42,691 nt of DNA from Oscillospiraceae bacterium (GTDB taxonomy: Bacteria > Bacillota > Clostridia > Oscillospirales > Oscillospiraceae), in contig JAETOQ010000016.1 in the NCBI GenBank assembly GCA_021771635.1, forward strand, positions 1 to 42,691, in the 5' to 3' direction. Of the stretch, positions 39,860 through 42,691 are shown piece by piece. The position numbers and the translations under genes are program-made. Each line of letters starts with the position of its first letter. Within the stretch, counting starts at the first letter, position 1. Below the pieces are notes generated by a model. The model worked only from the letters and a program-made list of their open reading frames with translations. It did not search any database and was not told the DNA's origin.

Positions 39860-41398
39860 ATGAAAAAACGCCTGATAAGCTGTCTCTGCGCGGCGCTCCT
39901 GATCCCGGCTCTGCTGACGGGCTGCTGGCAGGAGACCCCAGCGGAGCCTGAAGAGCTCCTGCCGCAGCCAGGGGGGGCGGAGCAGGAGGGCACGGAGACC
40001 CACGTGATCCTGCCGGAGATTTTTTCCCTGCCCTATGCGCCGGGTCAGTCTCTGGATCCCGTCACCTGTCCGGACGGAATGCAGCAGGTCGTGGCCTCCC
40101 TGCTGTATGAAGGCCTGTTCCGCCTGAATACCAGTCTGGAGCCAGAGGCCTGGCTGTGCACCGGCTACACCTGTGACGACACCGCCTCCCGCTATGAATT
40201 CACTCTCCGGTCCGGTGTCACCTTCTCCGACGGCACGCCCCTCACCGCCGCCGATGTCAAGGCCACCCTGGACCGCGCCAGAAATTCGGAGCGCTACCGC
40301 GTCCGGCTGGCGGGCATCTCCTCCGTCTCCGCCTCCGGGGACCGGGTGGTCGTCATCTCTCTGAGCGCTCCCAACAGTGCCCTCCCGGCCCTGCTGGATG
40401 TCCCCATCATAAAGGCCGGCAGCGAGCATGCCGACGCTCCCACGGGCACGGGGCCCTATCTTTTCTCCGCCGGAGAAAGCGGGACTTACCTGGTAGCCAA
40501 CCAGTCCTGGTGGCAGGGCCGCAACCAGCCGACGGACCGCATCGCCCTGGTGGAGGCCGCCGATCTGGACACCATGCTCTACCGCTTCACCTCTCATGAT
40601 GTTCAGCTGGTCACTGCGGACCTGACCGGCACCTCCCCCATTTCCGCCACGGGAAATATCGTGTATCAGGATGTGGATACCACGATCCTGCAGTATGTGG
40701 GCTGCAATGTGACGCGCGAGCCTCTGGACAGCGCGGCCTTCCGCCAGGTCCTGTCCCAGGGAATCAACCGCACTTATGTGGTGGGCGCCTTTCTCTCCGG
40801 CCACGGGGCAGCCGCTCAATTTCCGATCTCGCCCGTATCCTCTTTGTATCCCGGCGATCTGGAAGTGCGCTATTCCCGGGACGCCTTTTCCGCCGCGCTG
40901 GCGGAAAGCGGATATGTCTCAGGCCGCTCCCTGACACTGCTGGTCAATTCTGAAAATACCTTTAAGGTCTCTGTGGCAGCTTATCTGGCAGATGCCTTCA
41001 CCGAGAGCGGCATCCCGGTGACGGTCCGTGCCCTTCCCTGGGAGGAATATACCGCCGCCCTGGCCGCCGGTAACTTCGATCTCTATTACGGCGAAGTAAA
41101 GCTCAGCGCCGACTGGGATCTGTCCGCCCTTCTTGCCGCCGGCGGCGCATTGAATTACGGCGGCTGGTCGGACCCGCAGGCGGAACAGCTCATGACCGCT
41201 TTTGCCGCCTCCAGCGACCGCGCTGCCGCCGCGAAGTCCCTGTGCGCCTATCTGAAAGCCCAGGCGCCGATCCTGCCGGTATGCTTCAAGTCCACCTCTG
41301 TACTGATGCAGACCGATGTGTTGGAAGGTCTTACGCCGACCATGGCCGAGCCTTTTTATAACCTGACCAGCTGCAGGATTTGTCTGCAGGAGTCTTGA
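39860..41398 (+). CDS. ABC transporter solute-binding lipoprotein, family 5 (peptide/nickel type)
   Basis: 512 aa; ATG 39860 follows AAAGGAGG. Lipoprotein signal ending LTGC (lipid Cys22). The SBP_bac_5 fold is recognisable from SLDPVTCPDGMQQVVASLLYEGLF, YEFTLRSGVTFSDGTPLTAADVKATLDRARN, TGTGPYLFSAGESGTY, and the C-terminal ALPWEEYTAALAAGNFDLYYGEVKLSADWD. Members bind oligopeptides, nickel or sugars at the cell surface; the ligand cannot be read from sequence. No permease or ATPase genes are adjacent, so it would have to work with a transporter encoded elsewhere. Confidence 0.92.
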   Translation: MKKRLISCLCAALLIPALLTGCWQETPAEPEELLPQPGGAEQEGTETHVILPEIFSLPYAPGQSLDPVTCPDGMQQVVASLLYEGLFRLNTSLEPEAWLCTGYTCDDTASRYEFTLRSGVTFSDGTPLTAADVKATLDRARNSERYRVRLAGISSVSASGDRVVVISLSAPNSALPALLDVPIIKAGSEHADAPTGTGPYLFSAGESGTYLVANQSWWQGRNQPTDRIALVEAADLDTMLYRFTSHDVQLVTADLTGTSPISATGNIVYQDVDTTILQYVGCNVTREPLDSAAFRQVLSQGINRTYVVGAFLSGHGAAAQFPISPVSSLYPGDLEVRYSRDAFSAALAESGYVSGRSLTLLVNSENTFKVSVAAYLADAFTESGIPVTVRALPWEEYTAALAAGNFDLYYGEVKLSADWDLSALLAAGGALNYGGWSDPQAEQLMTAFAASSDRAAAAKSLCAYLKAQAPILPVCFKSTSVLMQTDVLEGLTPTMAEPFYNLTSCRICLQES

Positions 41399-41404
41399 GC
41401 CAAT

Positions 41405-41434
41405 AAAAAAGAACGTCCTCGGACGTTCTTTTTT
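41405..41434. terminator. Bidirectional terminator between the SBP and GIY-YIG genes
   Basis: AAAAAAGAACGTCC, 2-nt loop, GGACGTTCTTTTTT: a 14-bp perfect stem with tails for both convergent genes. Confidence 0.92.
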
Positions 41435-41435
41435 G

Positions 41436-41699
41436 TTACCGCTGTACTGCCCGCTCCTTTTCCGCGATGAGCGCCATCTTCTGCTGCCTTGTCAGGCGTT
41501 TGATCGCCGCCTCCCGCCGCAGGGCGGAGGACTTATCCGGCAGTTCCTCCTGATAGGCCAGCGCTACCGGGAGACGGCTCCGGGTGTATTTGGCCCCCTT
41601 TCCGCCTTGGTGGACCGCCAGCCGCCGGACTACATCGTCGGTACAGCCGGTGTACAGCGACCCGTCTCCGCAGCGGAGCATATAGACAAACCAGGACAC
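41436..41699 (-). CDS. GIY-YIG domain protein (UPF0213 type), 87 aa
   Basis: Single GIY-YIG domain: FVYMLRCGDGSLYTGCTDDVVRRLAVHQGGKGAKYTRSRLPV. The motif is VYML-x8-LYTG with the conserved Arg of DVVRRL and a later Glu (RREAAIKRL). Stand-alone proteins of this size are widespread; some act as nucleases, but the cellular role is not settled. The start is GTG 41699, preceded by GGAGGTGG. An extended -10 (TGGTATACT, 41732-41740 on the minus strand) is upstream without a clear -35. Confidence 0.92.
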   Translation of the reverse strand: MSWFVYMLRCGDGSLYTGCTDDVVRRLAVHQGGKGAKYTRSRLPVALAYQEELPDKSSALRREAAIKRLTRQQKMALIAEKERAVQR

Positions 41700-41870
41700 G
41701 ATCCCACCTCCTCACATGTTTTCTGGATATCAGTATACCATATAAAGGCGATCCGCCGCACGCCTGTTTTTTACGCGCTTTGACAGACAGCGTCCCCCCC
41801 CTGTTCTGCCCATGAAAGCAGGAATGGGGACTTCCCTGTCCGGCATATGAACCATAGAGGGGGTATTCAT

Positions 41871-42596
41871 ATGTTGTCTGCCGCACTGCTATTGTTTGCC
41901 AACACACTGCTGTTTTCCCTACGCCTGTCCGGCGGAGGCTCCTTCCCAAAGCCGCTTTCCGCCGCTGAGGAACGGGAATGGCTCCAGCGATATGCCCAGG
42001 GCGATCCAGAGGCCCGGAACGTGCTCATTGAGCGGAACCTCCGCCTGGTGGCGCACATTATCAAAAAATATTACACCCAAAACGCTGACCAGGAGGACCT
42101 GATCTCCATTGGCACGATTGGCCTGATCAAGGGCATCTCCAGCTTTGACCCGTCAAAGGGCGCCAGACTGGCCACCTATGCCGCCCGCTGCATTGAGAAC
42201 GAAATCCTGATGTACTTCCGCAGTCAAAAAAAGGTGCAGAGCGAGGTCTCCCTCTCCGACTCCATTGAAATGGATAAGGAGGGCAACGCCTTGCAGCTGA
42301 TCGATGTGATTGGTGTGGATGACACCATGCTGGAAGACCTGCATGACCGTGACAGCGCCCTGCGCCTGCACAAGCTGGTTCGGGAAAAGCTGACTTCCCG
42401 AGAGGCGGAGATCATCCGCCTGCGCTATGGTTTGGGCGGCACCATTCCCCTGACACAGCGGGAGATCGCGTCCTCCTTCGGCATCTCCCGGAGCTATGTA
42501 TCCCGCATTGAAAAGCGGGCACTGGAAAAATTGCGGTCTGAGCTGCAGGAATCGCCGGTCCCAAAGCATGCGGGGAAGTCAGGACCACCCGTATAA
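41871..42596 (+). CDS. sigK: Sporulation sigma factor K precursor (pro-sigma-K)
   Basis: 241 aa, from ATG 41871 after GAGGGGG; an upstream ATG at 41847 lacks a comparable site. The N-terminus (MLSAALLLFANTLLFSLRLSGGGSFPKPLS) is a hydrophobic pro-sequence like that of B. subtilis pro-sigma-K, normally removed by SpoIVFB in the mother cell. Region 2 shows EDLISIGTIGLIKGI and LATYAARCIENEILMYFRSQKK; region 4 ends TQREIASSFGISRSYVSRIEKRALEKL. The coding sequence is continuous, with no skin-type prophage interruption. It indicates a late mother-cell sporulation programme in this organism. The stop codon lies in the loop of the first hairpin of the following array. Confidence 0.95.
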   Translation: MLSAALLLFANTLLFSLRLSGGGSFPKPLSAAEEREWLQRYAQGDPEARNVLIERNLRLVAHIIKKYYTQNADQEDLISIGTIGLIKGISSFDPSKGARLATYAARCIENEILMYFRSQKKVQSEVSLSDSIEMDKEGNALQLIDVIGVDDTMLEDLHDRDSALRLHKLVREKLTSREAEIIRLRYGLGGTIPLTQREIASSFGISRSYVSRIEKRALEKLRSELQESPVPKHAGKSGPPV

Positions 42597-42672
42597 CGGG
42601 TGGCCTGCACTCGCCCTATAAGGGCGTGATATTGGCCGCGCCTCAAGGCGCGGTGAAACGGTCTGCCGACCG
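42585..42672. repeat. Hairpin array 4, running toward the window edge
   Basis: Four perfect hairpins in 88 bp: 42585-42603 (CCACCCG/CGGGTGG, loop TATAA with the sigK stop), 42612-42626 (CGCCCT/AGGGCG, loop ATA), 42636-42653 (CCGCGCCT/AGGCGCGG, 2-nt loop) and 42659-42672 (CGGTC/GACCG, loop TGCC). A closing stem, if any, would involve sequence beyond 42691. The style matches elements 1-3. Confidence 0.75.
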
Positions 42673-42691
42673 CATATTCTTACAAGCAGCC

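Overview
The window looks like a chromosome segment of a moderately high-GC, endospore-lineage Clostridia, most likely an Oscillospiraceae member of the Flavonifractor/Lawsonibacter/Pseudoflavonifractor type. This is an inference from GC-rich codons, strong AGGAGG-type ribosome binding sites, an rpoB-rpoC/L7Ae-rpsL-rpsG-fusA-tuf order, FtsEX with a PcsB-like M23 protein, and a pro-sigma-K gene. Nearly all of it is core chromosome. I see no rRNA, tRNA, CRISPR array or complete insertion sequence.

Layout. 1-5853 (minus): ftsE-ftsX-M23 peptidase, an unknown 251-aa gene, greA and lysS (cut by the window edge). 5998-9300 (plus): an ECF sigma factor with a DUF4367 membrane partner, followed by a decayed stretch of small secreted or membrane protein genes (one in-frame nonsense, two frameshifts, one orphan 3' fragment). 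9354-11323 (minus): a CdaR-type regulator with a strong operator, and an RsuA-family pseudouridine synthase. 11366-11544: a very dense hairpin array. 11601-12074: a DUF4830 protein. 12127-25477 (minus): the tuf/fusA/rpsG/rpsL/L7Ae and rpoC/rpoB blocks, separated by a plus-strand lipoprotein gene and a second hairpin array. 25854-30341 (minus): a small membrane protein, a MITE-like element, a lipoprotein, a probable type II restriction-modification pair of lower GC, and rlmD. 30403-30502: a third hairpin array. 30519-35771: two divergent XRE-repressor/small-protein switches flanking a beta-CASP metallo-beta-lactamase gene and two tandem HgdB-like (2-hydroxyacyl-CoA dehydratase family) genes. 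35945-41398 (plus): secA, a small membrane protein, pgeF and an orphan family 5 solute-binding lipoprotein. 41436-42596: a GIY-YIG protein (minus) and sigK (plus), ending in a fourth hairpin array at the window edge.

Most regulatory calls come from hexamers that can be read directly. Promoters with exact 17-bp spacers lie in front of greA, ftsE, the ECF gene, the CdaR gene, tuf, L7Ae, rpoB, the MBL gene, the HgdB-like pair, secA and both arms of one XRE switch.

The main candidates for something undescribed are: (1) intergenic elements that share an architecture but no sequence, each a closing stem around exactly three hairpin arms (11446-11544, 17686-17770, 30403-30502); (2) the mirror-symmetric XRE/small-protein divergent switch at 35248-35771 and its partner at 30519-31060; (3) the stand-alone tandem HgdB-like pair with no activator nearby; and (4) a restriction endonuclease with a visible PD-ExK core whose specificity I cannot place.
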